This document shows, in pieces, positions 53,980 to 63,349 of a DNA stretch of 64,000 nt. The notes under the pieces were generated by a model. It ran no database searches and was not told the DNA's origin. It saw only the letters and a program-made list of their open reading frames with translations. The stretch comes from CAYVMN01 sp964452575. Lineage in GTDB: Bacteria > Desulfobacterota > DSM-4660 > Desulfatiglandales > Desulfatiglandaceae. Position 1 is the stretch's first letter. Every line of letters starts with the position of its first letter. The translations under genes and the position numbers were made by a program. The DNA lies in NCBI GenBank assembly GCA_964452575.1, contig CAYVMN010000001.1, positions 1-64,000 on the forward strand. Direction: 5' to 3'.

Positions 53980-54864
53980 CTATAGCTCAAGCCAGGAATC
54001 TGAATAGAGAGAATGGCCCAGTATGACCCTGGCCGTCTTCACATAGTCTTGCATCTCCTTTGACAAGGAGCCCATATCAATGGCCTCACCATCCATTACC
54101 TTGTGGATCATCTCCACAATATCAGGCCTCTCTCCCCTGGCAATTGCAATCAGGGTGTCATCGTAGGCATCGGCAATACAGGAATACATCCCCTTCCTTT
54201 CCAACATTACCATGTAGGTCTGATTCAGTATGGGTCTCAGGTGATCCGGTGGACCATTTGAGATATTTGATAGACCGCATGTGGATCTGACACCGGGAAA
54301 CATATCCTGGAGCATCTCCTGAAAGGCCAGGAAGCTCATTAGCTGGGGCTGCTGGATATTGACCGGGGTCACAATCCCGTCCACAAATATATCTTCATTG
54401 GGGATCCCTGCCTCATTGGCCGCATATATGAGTTCAGCGGCCAGTGCCCCCCTCTCGTTCTCATCCCTTGGCAGTCCTTCAGGACCCCACATGAGGGCAA
54501 TCATGTTGGCATTGTATTTGACCGCCAGCGGTATCATCTTCTCATAGCGTTCCGGCCTGCACATGATCGAATTGATGATGGCCTTCCCCTTGTGGGCGGC
54601 AAGGCCTGCCTCCATGGCCTCGATGTTAGAGGTATCCAGGCAGAGGGGCGGGGTATCACCGATGGCCTCCTGGACCGTCTTTACAACAAATTCCATCAAT
54701 TCAGGTCCCCCCTTTCTGGCCGGGCCCAAGTTGATATCGATCCAGTCCATCCCTTTTTCCTTCTGGTGTTTGGCCTCCTCGGCAATTGGACTCGGGTCCT
54801 TCTCCTTGAAGGCCTTTCCTATAGCCCTGTTGATCACATTCAAATTCTCACCGATCAATAACAT
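53980..54864 (-). CDS. acsE: Methyltetrahydrofolate:corrinoid/iron-sulfur protein methyltransferase AcsE
   Basis: 294 residues, the pterin-binding TIM barrel of AcsE/MetH. Starts IGENLNVINRAIGKAF; DWIDINLGPAR is the folate-binding strand, CLDTSNIEAMEAG and IINSIMC follow, and CGLSNISNGPP closes the barrel. The enzyme moves the methyl group of CH3-H4folate to the cobalt of the corrinoid protein AcsC/AcsD, linking the methyl and carbonyl branches of the Wood-Ljungdahl pathway. RBS AAGGGGGT. It is the last gene of the operon; 97 bases separate it from acsC. Confidence 0.95.
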   Translation of the reverse strand: MLLIGENLNVINRAIGKAFKEKDPSPIAEEAKHQKEKGMDWIDINLGPARKGGPELMEFVVKTVQEAIGDTPPLCLDTSNIEAMEAGLAAHKGKAIINSIMCRPERYEKMIPLAVKYNANMIALMWGPEGLPRDENERGALAAELIYAANEAGIPNEDIFVDGIVTPVNIQQPQLMSFLAFQEMLQDMFPGVRSTCGLSNISNGPPDHLRPILNQTYMVMLERKGMYSCIADAYDDTLIAIARGERPDIVEMIHKVMDGEAIDMGSLSKEMQDYVKTARVILGHSLYSDSWLEL

Positions 54865-54961
54865 GGATAGACCCCCTTATCTTTATGTTTATCGTTTACA
54901 CCAAGTTCACCGGCAATATGGGGTTTGCCGCATTGAACTATTATAGCCAGGGATAACCGCG

Positions 54962-56308
54962 CTATTTGACTAGCTCCTTCAGGAACTTGGGTATCAAGGA
55001 GGCATCCCTGGGGCCGATTATAACCTCCCAGCCCGGCAGATCCTCCTCCATTTCCCCGCTTATGGAGGCTGCATAACCCGGAATTATGATTCTCTTGTGG
55101 GCAACCTTTTCGGAGATGCCGCACTTCTTTACAAAGGCAGCCACCGCATCCCCTGCGAACTTGCCAGCAGCCCATGCGGTCATGACCGAGAGGCCTTCTG
55201 TATCCATAATCAGGAGCCAACTGGGCACCCTGCTTCCCTCGATTTCTCCACTCACAATGAAGTAGGTCAAAGAAAAATTCGTTGTAATAAGTATCGGCGA
55301 ATTCTCATCCGGCCCGCCGAACTCGTATATGCCCTGCGTTACTGTCATGGGTCGCTGTGGATCGGTGAATATGTTAAGCCTCTCAAGCAGCAAAGGGAAA
55401 AGGCTCTCCCCTTTGAACTCTGAGAGGACCACAATCCCTGCATATTTGGCGATCAGCATCGCGGCGATAACTGTCTCCATATCCAGGTTGGCCGCCATCT
55501 CACAGGGAAAGGCAATGGTCGGAAAACCCAGGGAGCGATTACCCGCCTTTAGGGGCGCCCGCCGGATAACCACCTGGTCTTCAAAGACCTTTTTCATTTC
55601 CCGTGAGCCCGGGTCCAGCACCAGATCCTTGAGCCCCATTCCTGTTAATTTATCAGTCAGGGGGATCAGATCCCCCACACTTTGCGCCTTTACTGTCAAG
55701 GGCAGGCCCTTGTCTTTGGCGATCTGTCCCATCTCCTCGAGGTTGTCGGCGGTGGCTGCATAGAGAAGGGGCCTTTTGAAGGCAGTTGCATCCGCGGCCT
55801 CCCTTATCGCCTCAACCTTCTCGCTCATAAGAATCAGGCCAAATTCGCCCTCCCTGGCAATTTTTTTTGCTACGGCGGCGAATGTGGATGGATTCCCATT
55901 TGCATCTTTGAGGGCAATTAGCTCAGGCCTTAGGTTCAGGCCCACCCTTTCGTACTGGAAGGCGTTCCACTCCCTCAGTTTCCTGTCTAACGCCTCGCTA
56001 TCCATATCCGAGGCGATCATGGCGGCGAGCCCCGTGGGGTTATAAAAGGTCTTCTCATGCCTGAACATAACCGTTTCTCCCCCCGTCTTGAAGGCCCTGA
56101 CCCCGGCCCCGATTGCGACCGGCCGAATCGGTGGGGCAGAGGCCTCTGCCAGTTGTTCCCTCGCCTCATCAGAGACATAGGGACACGAATCCAATTCCGC
56201 CTTTCCAGCGGCAAGGTTCATGGCAAAGGCCAGGCAGGTAGGGACACCGCACTCCCCGCAGTTTGTCTTAGGCAATAACTTAAAAATCTGAATTCCAGTT
56301 AGTCCCAT
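54962..56308 (-). CDS. acsC: Corrinoid/iron-sulfur protein large subunit AcsC
   Basis: 448 residues. The N-terminal [4Fe-4S] domain has Cys17, Cys20, Cys25 and Cys42 (TNCGECGVPTC, ...DSCP). The middle is a TIM barrel and the C-terminal part (ILITTNFSLTYFIVSGEIEGSRVPSWLLIMDTEG) is the cobamide-binding domain. AcsC with AcsD carries the methyl group from AcsE to the A-cluster of AcsB. The usual length is about 445, so nothing is missing. It sits 62 bases downstream of acsB in the operon. Confidence 0.95.
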   Translation of the reverse strand: MGLTGIQIFKLLPKTNCGECGVPTCLAFAMNLAAGKAELDSCPYVSDEAREQLAEASAPPIRPVAIGAGVRAFKTGGETVMFRHEKTFYNPTGLAAMIASDMDSEALDRKLREWNAFQYERVGLNLRPELIALKDANGNPSTFAAVAKKIAREGEFGLILMSEKVEAIREAADATAFKRPLLYAATADNLEEMGQIAKDKGLPLTVKAQSVGDLIPLTDKLTGMGLKDLVLDPGSREMKKVFEDQVVIRRAPLKAGNRSLGFPTIAFPCEMAANLDMETVIAAMLIAKYAGIVVLSEFKGESLFPLLLERLNIFTDPQRPMTVTQGIYEFGGPDENSPILITTNFSLTYFIVSGEIEGSRVPSWLLIMDTEGLSVMTAWAAGKFAGDAVAAFVKKCGISEKVAHKRIIIPGYAASISGEMEEDLPGWEVIIGPRDASLIPKFLKELVK

Positions 56309-56370
56309 GATATACTCCTGATTTGAGATTTTGTAATTTTATCACTAATTGAACTACACGCCCTTGAACC

Positions 56371-58587
56371 CTACCCCACGATAGGATCCATCTTCAGGGC
56401 AGGATGATCCTTTTCCTGAAGGAACGGAAGGATCTCTTCTTCGGTTGTCCCGACGGTCTCATCGGCAATCCGGTCGATCAAATCCGGTACACCCAGTTCT
56501 TTTCCCCGTCTGATGAGGCGCTCCCTTATTTCTTCCTTTAAGGACTTTGGCATCCACACCATCCGAAGAAGGCCGCCATCACCGACAAGGAACTTGCGCT
56601 GAGTGATGTTGTACTTGGAGTGGCCCACAAAACCGGGGGAAGATTGCCCTCCTCCCATCACGCCAGCTAGTGTGGTGAACTTCATACCTGAGGGAGTTTC
56701 TCCGGTATAGTCGCGGTGGACTGTCATAATCCCGTTACAGGACGGCAGCACCGCCGCAATACACTCGCAGCAACCGCAGGTGGTCATGGGATCTGTTACC
56801 AGGCTGTAGAAGTTGTAGTGGTCTATTGTCTGACGGGAGGCCTTATAGACAAAGTCATTGACCCCCTTCCACTGCCCCAGCTTGGGATCCAGGCACTCGC
56901 CTTTTTCGACAGGTTGGTTGGGGCCGGTGGGGTTAATTTCGAAAGAGGCCTTGCAGTCCATCCAGTTGTAGGCCCCGCAAAGCCCTGTCCTTTCAGGGCT
57001 GACCATGCATACGTGACTCGGGGCAAAGGACTGGCACAGGGTGCAGGAATAATATGTCTCAACGCTCTCATCGGTCATCTTTTCCACGCGGTCATCCCTG
57101 GCGTTGTATTCGCCCTTGGCCCTTTTTGTCAGCTCGTCCACATCCTCCTTCTTCGTATAAAGGGTGACCTCCACCTTATCCAGAATGGAAGCAAAATCCT
57201 GATGAAACTTGGCATGTAGAATCACGCCGATATCCTTCAGGGAAAAGCCTTTCTGAACGGCAGGCTCGCCCAGCCTGATCCAGGCAATGTCCCTCTGTCC
57301 GATGTGCATGACACCCTGGGCATAGTTTATGAGGTGATGGATCTGCCTCTCAAGGATCGGTTCAAAGTCGGGCTGCATCTGCCTGCCGGCCACCTGTACG
57401 TAAATACCCAAGGGTGTACGATCCCCCTTTTTGAGATCCTTTACGTCAGGACCGACCAACACCACCTTGCCGTCCTCAATCTCGTTCATCTCTGCCATCT
57501 TGCAGAGCTCTGTGCACTGCGTCTTACCGCCACCCATCTCAAGGTAGAGATCATCCTTGCGAATGCGCTCACCCTCAAAGGCAGGACCATATGCCAAGGG
57601 GATGTCGATCTCGGTGATCGTCACCTTCAGACCCCTAATCTCGATAGATTTGGAGGGCATTTCATCGTGGGAAACATTGGCCACCACATGTTCGTAGGTG
57701 CAGACCCCGGTGGGCAGAATCTCCGGGATATCCGTATCGGCAATGGTAGGAAATCCCCAGTTAACGCACCCGGCGGCGTTGGCCGCCCACTCGGCGTTTA
57801 CATCGCCCAAGGCGTTTACAAAGGCGAAGATCCTGTCTTTTTGGTACTTGAGCATTCTTTTATAATCGCCGGGCTCAATCCCACCAAAGGCCATACCTGC
57901 CCGATTTGCAAAACCCAAGGCAAAGACGGCAGCCGAGATATCCGGGCCAAAAGGGACAAGACGTGTGTTCCACCCGATTTGGACATCTTCCTCGATGAGC
58001 TGCTCTGCAAATGTCGTCCCGTTCTGATTGGCTGCCATGAAGACGTAGATGGTCTTCAGCTGATATTCTTCGGCTATCTTCTTGGCTGTGGCCGAATCCG
58101 GCGCAGAGCCCACAATCGCAGCGAAGCCAGGGGCGGTTCCATCCACAAACTCGACCCCTCGCTTTCTCATGATGGCATCATCTGCGGCCCCGAGCCAGAT
58201 CTTTCCATTTTCAATGTCAGGATCTTCTACCTCGGGCTGGTAAAAATCGGGGTCTTCCACATAACGAATTGCCTCCACAATCTCTTCAGCGAAAAGGCTG
58301 GCCATACCTGCGTCCAAAAGCGGCCCGAGATAGGGTAGATAGCAATCATTTTTTACGTGCGGGGGCAAGAGCTTTCGTGCAAATTCAAGGGGTTTTTTAG
58401 CAGAATCCAGATCCGTTACTCTTATCCCTGTCAGTGAGTATATGATTGGCAGATAGTAGGCGGTATTGGGGAACTCCAGCTTCTGACTACCGCCATAAGT
58501 CTCCAAGGCCTTCTTATACTTCCCCTCCGCCTTGGAGACGATGTTATATCCACCTTGAATGGCTGCAAACGCGACTAACTTCGACAT
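56371..58587 (-). CDS. acsB: Acetyl-CoA synthase catalytic subunit AcsB
   Basis: 738 residues, full bacterial length (~730). The A-cluster ligands are visible: YYSCTLCQSFAPSHVC...TGLCG (Fe4S4 cysteines plus the bridging Cys) and CGCCECI near residue 600, the Cys-Gly-Cys that holds the distal nickel. The N-terminal helices that form the CO tunnel with CODH are present. It condenses CO, the methyl group from AcsC/D and CoA to acetyl-CoA. Start ATG with GGAAGGGAGG upstream. Bacterial AcsB with this domain layout differs from archaeal CdhC, which lacks the N-terminal domain. Confidence 0.97.
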   Translation of the reverse strand: MSKLVAFAAIQGGYNIVSKAEGKYKKALETYGGSQKLEFPNTAYYLPIIYSLTGIRVTDLDSAKKPLEFARKLLPPHVKNDCYLPYLGPLLDAGMASLFAEEIVEAIRYVEDPDFYQPEVEDPDIENGKIWLGAADDAIMRKRGVEFVDGTAPGFAAIVGSAPDSATAKKIAEEYQLKTIYVFMAANQNGTTFAEQLIEEDVQIGWNTRLVPFGPDISAAVFALGFANRAGMAFGGIEPGDYKRMLKYQKDRIFAFVNALGDVNAEWAANAAGCVNWGFPTIADTDIPEILPTGVCTYEHVVANVSHDEMPSKSIEIRGLKVTITEIDIPLAYGPAFEGERIRKDDLYLEMGGGKTQCTELCKMAEMNEIEDGKVVLVGPDVKDLKKGDRTPLGIYVQVAGRQMQPDFEPILERQIHHLINYAQGVMHIGQRDIAWIRLGEPAVQKGFSLKDIGVILHAKFHQDFASILDKVEVTLYTKKEDVDELTKRAKGEYNARDDRVEKMTDESVETYYSCTLCQSFAPSHVCMVSPERTGLCGAYNWMDCKASFEINPTGPNQPVEKGECLDPKLGQWKGVNDFVYKASRQTIDHYNFYSLVTDPMTTCGCCECIAAVLPSCNGIMTVHRDYTGETPSGMKFTTLAGVMGGGQSSPGFVGHSKYNITQRKFLVGDGGLLRMVWMPKSLKEEIRERLIRRGKELGVPDLIDRIADETVGTTEEEILPFLQEKDHPALKMDPIVG

Positions 58588-58639
58588 ATCCTATTTTCCT
58601 CCCTTCCTAAGAGGTATGTTCTGAAAACCTGAGGGCTAT

Positions 58640-60688
58640 CTAGGCCGCTTCCAGCTTCTGCCTGTCGGCCATATCCATTAGTACCCTCTCACGGGCCTTA
58701 TCAATGCCGAGGGCCTTCCGCCTCTTATCTATATGCGCGATCATCTTATGGGCATGTTTGATGGGATCTGCCTCCATATCCCACATGCCGCCGTATATGC
58801 CCTCCAGTTTCTTATATAAATAATCTTCAAAAACCGGTGCACCGCTGACCGGCAGGGTTACACCAAAGACCGTATACACGCCTGAGGCAACAAAGTAGTG
58901 GCCGATACTGATGGCCTTCTCGCTCATCCACTCGGGCGCAGAACCGGCTGCCGGGAGCTCACTGATGTCATTTCCCAGTCCGCCAGCCTTTACCACCTCT
59001 GTGGCTGCCATCAGGATCCGGCTGTTGTCAACACAGGAACCCATGTGGAGCACCGGTGGGATGCCCACGGCCTCGCAGACCTCTGCCAGGCCAGGACCGC
59101 AATACACCTTGGCCGACTCTGGCGTGAGAAGACCTGCTTTGGCGCATGTAATGGCGTTACACCCCGTGGTCAGTACAATGACGTCATGTTTGAGCAGTTC
59201 CTTGACAATTGTAAGATGGGCCTCATCATGAACCGTACGGGCGTTGTTACACCCTACCACACCGGCAACGCCCCTGATACGGCCGTTGATGATGTTGTCG
59301 TTCAGCGGGACATAAGAACCCCTGAAGGTCCCCCCCAGATGATAATTAATGGCCTCATAGCTAAAGCCAGCTATAAGACTTGAGGCGTTGTCTGGAATCA
59401 CTACCTCCTTCTCTCTGTTTGGGAAGTTTTCAATTGCTATCCTTACGATCTTCTTGGCGTCTTCAAAGGCAGTATGTTCGTCAAACTCGATGTGGGTTGT
59501 CTTACCGGACGCGATCTTTGCCCGTGGGTTTGTTGTTATGATCTTAGTGTGAAAACACTGGGCCACATTGGCAACATTCTCCATAATGCACTGCACATCC
59601 ACCACCATGGCATCCACGGCCCCCGTCACGATCGCCAACTCCTGCTGGAGAAAGTTCCCGGCCAGAGGCACACCGTGACGCATTAGTATCTCATTGGCCG
59701 TACAGCAAATGCCTCCCAGCTGGATCCCCTTGGCCCCTTTTTCTTTGGCATACGCGATCATCTCCGGAAGCTCCGAGGCCTGAACGATCATCTCACTCAA
59801 AAGGGGCTCATGGCCATGAATGATGATGTTCACGTGATCTTTCTTGAGGACGCCCAGGTTCGCCGAACTCCTCAAGGGGTAAGGACAACCGAAGAGCACA
59901 TCCTGTAGATCTGTCGCTATCATGGAACCGCCCCACCCATCGCCCAGGGCCGCCCGTGTGCATTGCTCTACCAGGTTCTCATAATCCTGATCCACACCCA
60001 TATGAGTCCTGTGCATGATTTCAACTATTTCCCTGTCTATACCTCGAGGGATAACACCGAGCTTTTTCCAAAGCTCATAACGGGGGGCGGGGGCCCGCTT
60101 CACGGTGCAAATCTCTCCGGTCTGTTGACCCCATTGGGACAGGGCCTTTTCCCCTGCCTCGACGGCGATCTCATCCATATCCCGATCAAGGATCTCCCCG
60201 TTCTCCCCCTCCACAGTGATGTCAACGCCGTAGTCGGGGGCAATCTCAAGCAGCTTTTTGGTATCTTTGATCTTGTAATCATTCGTCTCCTTCCTGGCTG
60301 CCGCTAAGAATGTCTCTGCAACCCCTCTCCCGTGATCGGAGTGCGCAGCGGCACCGGCCGCCACCATCCTGGCAAAATTTCGCGATGCAATGGTGTCAGG
60401 AGTTGCTCCGCAAAGCCCCTTTCTCGCGTCCTTTCCCTCGATTCCAGACTTGGGTAATGGGAGTCTGCAGGGCCCCTGTGCACAATTCTTACAACAGGTC
60501 CCCTGAATCCCGATGTTACATGGCTTCATGGTCTGGGCCCGGTCGAAGATGGTCTCGACCTCTAACTCCCTGGACCTCTTGAGCATTTTCACGGTTGCTG
60601 GATCAATACTCAGATCCTCCAGCTTGGGCGTTGTCTTTGCCTTTGCCTTGGTCTCAGCGACCTTAACGTTGGCTTCTTCTGATGCCAT
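58640..60688 (-). CDS. cooS: Carbon monoxide dehydrogenase catalytic subunit (AcsA/CooS)
   Basis: About 682 residues. The D- and B-cluster cysteines are in the N-terminal CNIGIQGTCCKNCAQGPCRLP segment; the C-cluster (Ni-Fe-S) ligands are spread over GGICCTANE, DVQC, VVGCNN, TTGCNA and HMGSCVDN. It reduces CO2 to CO for AcsB or oxidises CO. The first ~30 residues are charged and precede the catalytic part. I chose the ATG at 60688 because AAGGAGGA lies 7 bases upstream; the frame could extend into the acsD end. It is 25 bases downstream of acsD. Confidence 0.97.
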   Translation of the reverse strand: MASEEANVKVAETKAKAKTTPKLEDLSIDPATVKMLKRSRELEVETIFDRAQTMKPCNIGIQGTCCKNCAQGPCRLPLPKSGIEGKDARKGLCGATPDTIASRNFARMVAAGAAAHSDHGRGVAETFLAAARKETNDYKIKDTKKLLEIAPDYGVDITVEGENGEILDRDMDEIAVEAGEKALSQWGQQTGEICTVKRAPAPRYELWKKLGVIPRGIDREIVEIMHRTHMGVDQDYENLVEQCTRAALGDGWGGSMIATDLQDVLFGCPYPLRSSANLGVLKKDHVNIIIHGHEPLLSEMIVQASELPEMIAYAKEKGAKGIQLGGICCTANEILMRHGVPLAGNFLQQELAIVTGAVDAMVVDVQCIMENVANVAQCFHTKIITTNPRAKIASGKTTHIEFDEHTAFEDAKKIVRIAIENFPNREKEVVIPDNASSLIAGFSYEAINYHLGGTFRGSYVPLNDNIINGRIRGVAGVVGCNNARTVHDEAHLTIVKELLKHDVIVLTTGCNAITCAKAGLLTPESAKVYCGPGLAEVCEAVGIPPVLHMGSCVDNSRILMAATEVVKAGGLGNDISELPAAGSAPEWMSEKAISIGHYFVASGVYTVFGVTLPVSGAPVFEDYLYKKLEGIYGGMWDMEADPIKHAHKMIAHIDKRRKALGIDKARERVLMDMADRQKLEAA

Positions 60689-60713
60689 CTGAAGTTCCTC
60701 CTTCTCTTTAACT

Positions 60714-62282
60714 TTAGGAACGCCTGTGAGTGCGATCAATATTTTCGATCAACTTTTCTACAAGGGTCTTCTGTCGGGACGCAGCCGTCTTGGGCACTCC
60801 CGCGCCTTCCATTGCCTCTCTTTCGGTCTCGGCCTTTTCCCTCTCCAATGCCCTTTGATACCTGAGGGCCTGTAAATCTTCTTTCCTCTTGACCTTGGCC
60901 TCTTCTTCGGCCTTTTTCCTGGCCTCCAATTCAGCTGTCTTCCTGGCCTCTTCCTCAGCCTTCTTCCTGGCATCCTCTTCGGCCTTCCTCTTGGCCTCTT
61001 CCTGGGCCTTGGCTTTTGCCTCTGCCTCGGCCTTTGCCTTGGCTTCAGCTTCGGCCTTTGCCCTAGCCTCGTCTTCCGCCCTCCTCTTTGCCTCTGCCTC
61101 GGCCTCCTCCGCCTTCGCCTCTTTCTTAGGCTCCTTCACCGGCTTAGGAGGAGCTGCAACCTTCTCTGCCTTCTTAGCAGGTTTGGCCGCTGGTTTCTTC
61201 TCGGGCTTGGCAGGCTTCTCTTTGGGCGGTGCCGCCTCACCAAAATCAAGGTTGGGTTCAGGGGACAGGGAAATCAGGTCTGCCTCCCCGAGCGCCAAAC
61301 TCTTCAAGATTTCCTTTACATCGCCCGCCATACCCCCATTAATCATCTTATCAGTGAACGAACGGGTGAGACGAACGCTTTCCGGATGCCTTAATATAAC
61401 GAGGTTTGATCCACTCAGCAGATAACAGACAGCACTAACGGCCTCCATCAATATGGCGCGCCTCTCTGGATCCCCAAGGGCTGGGGCCTCTTCAACAGGC
61501 TGTCCGGCTTCTTTGGATCTCCAGACCTCGTTTCCGATGTTGTTGATCATGGGGACCTGAAGTTTATTATCCTCCTGGGTCAGGGCGGCCATCATAATCC
61601 GTTCCATAACTGAATAGCTGTACTCCAGGCCATAACCCAGCCCCCCAGTAGTAGGATCCACCAAGACCTTGTTGCTCTTCACCCCCAGGTTCCCCAGCAA
61701 AATGTTGAGCTGCTTCGCCAGGTTCACGTCAATGGGTGATGAAGCCACGATAGTATGGCCATAACCCAGGGCACTTGCCCCTACTCCCTTGTGGTTCCCT
61801 TCCACCACAGGTGCCAAGGAAAAATTTTTCCCCTCGCCCGACTCCGAGATCTTTTTAAGGACCTCTTCATCCTTCTGGTTATTGGCTGTTCCCCAAAGGA
61901 CAAGTGGTACTTCAATGGCTCCTGCCACCTTCTTGGCTACCTCAACTGCCTCTTCCGCAGACCTGTCCATTCCGTTTGGATCAGTGCTCTTGAGTTGCAG
62001 GACAATTACGTCCGCCCCATATTCCTCAACACATTTCTTTGCCCAGGCTTCAGGCGAAGAAATCACGTCCTTAAACGGCTCAACTGCGGCGGCCGGCCAT
62101 TCCTTAGAGGGATCGTAGTCCCAAACCTCCATTGCAATCTTTGGGGGATTGGGCATACTCCCCTCAAAGAGGTAAAAGGGGTAACAGTCCTCCCCCCCCA
62201 GCTCCACGGCAGCAGCCCCCGTTCCAATGCTAGTCTTCCCTATCTTTCCGGAATAGGGCTGTTTGGGAATCTGAAATGTCAA
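60714..62282 (-). CDS. acsD: Corrinoid/iron-sulfur protein small subunit AcsD with long charged C-terminal extension
   Basis: 522 residues, whereas the family normally ends around 310-330. Residues 1-~345 are the AcsD TIM barrel (ELGGEDCYPFYLFEG, VLQLKSTDPNG, VDPTTGGLGYGLEYSY, AVCYLLSGSNLVI). Residues ~350-390 are Pro/Lys/Ala-rich, then ~391-490 is an unbroken run of Ala, Glu, Lys and Arg (EAKAKAEAEAKAKA type), like a single alpha-helix or TolA stalk, with a basic end. The start is a TTG at 62282, decided by AAGGAGGT at 62297-62290 seven bases upstream. Being first in the acs operon, it pairs with AcsC. The tail's role is unknown. Confidence 0.93.
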   Translation of the reverse strand: MTFQIPKQPYSGKIGKTSIGTGAAAVELGGEDCYPFYLFEGSMPNPPKIAMEVWDYDPSKEWPAAAVEPFKDVISSPEAWAKKCVEEYGADVIVLQLKSTDPNGMDRSAEEAVEVAKKVAGAIEVPLVLWGTANNQKDEEVLKKISESGEGKNFSLAPVVEGNHKGVGASALGYGHTIVASSPIDVNLAKQLNILLGNLGVKSNKVLVDPTTGGLGYGLEYSYSVMERIMMAALTQEDNKLQVPMINNIGNEVWRSKEAGQPVEEAPALGDPERRAILMEAVSAVCYLLSGSNLVILRHPESVRLTRSFTDKMINGGMAGDVKEILKSLALGEADLISLSPEPNLDFGEAAPPKEKPAKPEKKPAAKPAKKAEKVAAPPKPVKEPKKEAKAEEAEAEAKRRAEDEARAKAEAEAKAKAEAEAKAKAQEEAKRKAEEDARKKAEEEARKTAELEARKKAEEEAKVKRKEDLQALRYQRALEREKAETEREAMEGAGVPKTAASRQKTLVEKLIENIDRTHRRS

Positions 62283-62341
62283 TGTATTTACCTCCTTCCT
62301 GGATTTCTACCATATTTGTGAAATATATAACAAGGAAGGCC

Positions 62342-62372
62342 AAAAAATTACCTCTTATCACCACAAGAGGTA
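62342..62372 (-). promoter_or_regulatory. Inverted repeat with T-run at the acs transcription start
   Basis: On the minus strand TACCTCTT (62372-62365), 8-base loop, AAGAGGTA (62356-62349), then A and six T (62347-62342). The arm begins about 4 bases after the predicted start of transcription, so it is either an operator for a dimeric regulator or a 5'-end hairpin/early terminator in the acs leader. Confidence 0.5.
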
Positions 62373-62382
62373 GGCCCGAAAT

Positions 62383-62411
62383 AAAATAGATAAACCTCTA
62401 CTTGTTGTCAA
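62383..62411 (-). promoter_or_regulatory. Predicted sigma-70 promoter of the acs operon
   Basis: On the minus strand TTGACA (62411-62406), a 17-base spacer and TATTTT (62388-62383); transcription start expected near 62376, about 94 bases upstream of the acsD TTG. The surrounding 220 bases between cooC and acsD are very AT-rich and hold no gene. Confidence 0.65.
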
Positions 62412-62503
62412 GAAATTTTTCTAGTAATTTAAAATACTTCTCATATAGAAAAAATATACAATATGTTGTATTAAGGTATTATGCTATATAATATATATTG
62501 AAG

Positions 62504-63247
62504 TCAAAAAAGTCTATCAAAAATCCCGTATGAGGCCCGGAGGGCCACGCTATCTTCCCCTATCTCAATGGTTGGCCTACCTCTAAGGTCAAATTCCTGA
62601 ACCTCTGGATCCTCCGGAACTATTCCAACGAGTTCCATCCCATATCTGTTAACACTCTCCTCTATCACCCCCTTCTGCTCTTCACGTGCGCGATTAACGA
62701 TGAGGAATCTACTGTCGATATTGAGTTTCAGTTCATTTACCAAATCGAAGATCCTGTTGGCCGCTTGGATACCCCTCCGGGTCGGGTCCGATACTACAAT
62801 TAGGCTGTCAATATTATTGGTAGTTAGGCGGCTTATGTGCTCCATCCCGGCCTCATTATCAATGACAACATATTGGTAGTTATCGATGAGCCTATCTAAA
62901 TATTGTGTCAACAGCGTATTTGCTGCACAGTAACATCCTGCGCCTTCGGGTCTTCCCATAACCACCAAATCAAATCCGCTCGCCTCAACAACCGCTTCCT
63001 GGAGCTTCATCTCCATGTAGACATCCTTGGTCATGCCGGTTGAAACCCCTCTTTTCATCTCCTCCCTGGCTTCACCCAAGGTCTCCCCCACCTCAAGCCC
63101 CAACACCTCATTAAGATTGGCATTTGGGTCTGCATCAACGGCCAGAACAGGCCTTTTTCCTTTTTCAACAAGATATTTGACGAGAAGACCTGCCATCGTC
63201 GTCTTCCCGGTCCCCCCCTTACCAGCCAAGGCAATTGAAACTGTCAT
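62504..63247 (-). CDS. cooC: CODH nickel-insertion ATPase CooC
   Basis: 247 residues, MinD/CooC-type P-loop ATPase. The Walker A motif is GKGGTGKTT near residue 9, DADPNANL is the switch I Asp, and the Cys pair GCYCAAN (C-x-C) at about residues 104-106 is the metal-binding site of the CooC dimer. YQYVVIDNEAGMEH is the switch II segment. It supplies nickel for the C-cluster of CODH (and possibly the A-cluster). Start ATG with GAGGAGAGG. A 256-base gap with its own promoter separates it from acsD, so it may be expressed separately. Confidence 0.93.
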   Translation of the reverse strand: MTVSIALAGKGGTGKTTMAGLLVKYLVEKGKRPVLAVDADPNANLNEVLGLEVGETLGEAREEMKRGVSTGMTKDVYMEMKLQEAVVEASGFDLVVMGRPEGAGCYCAANTLLTQYLDRLIDNYQYVVIDNEAGMEHISRLTTNNIDSLIVVSDPTRRGIQAANRIFDLVNELKLNIDSRFLIVNRAREEQKGVIEESVNRYGMELVGIVPEDPEVQEFDLRGRPTIEIGEDSVALRASYGIFDRLF

Positions 63248-63349
63248 TACACCTCTCCTCTGTGCATAAATTGAAGTTGAAATTTTGAAAAAATTTTTTT
63301 AGAATCCAATTATCTTACCAAATACTTTGAGTCTCTTTAAGTGCTTATT

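Noticed and set aside
57304..58338. Plus-strand frame of 344 residues across acsB
   Set aside because: Antisense to a highly conserved AcsB region; composition (many His/Cys/Leu) fits a shadow and no family is recognised.
60889..61425. Plus-strand frame of 178 residues rich in Ser/Ala/Leu
   Set aside because: It is the antisense of the Ala/Glu/Lys-rich AcsD tail; the repetitive codons keep the opposite strand open. No ribosome site or known domain.
63248..63349. Chromosomal replication origin next to dnaA
   Set aside because: Only about 100 bases, with no cluster of TTATCCACA-type boxes and no gyrB/dnaN/recF neighbours visible on this side.
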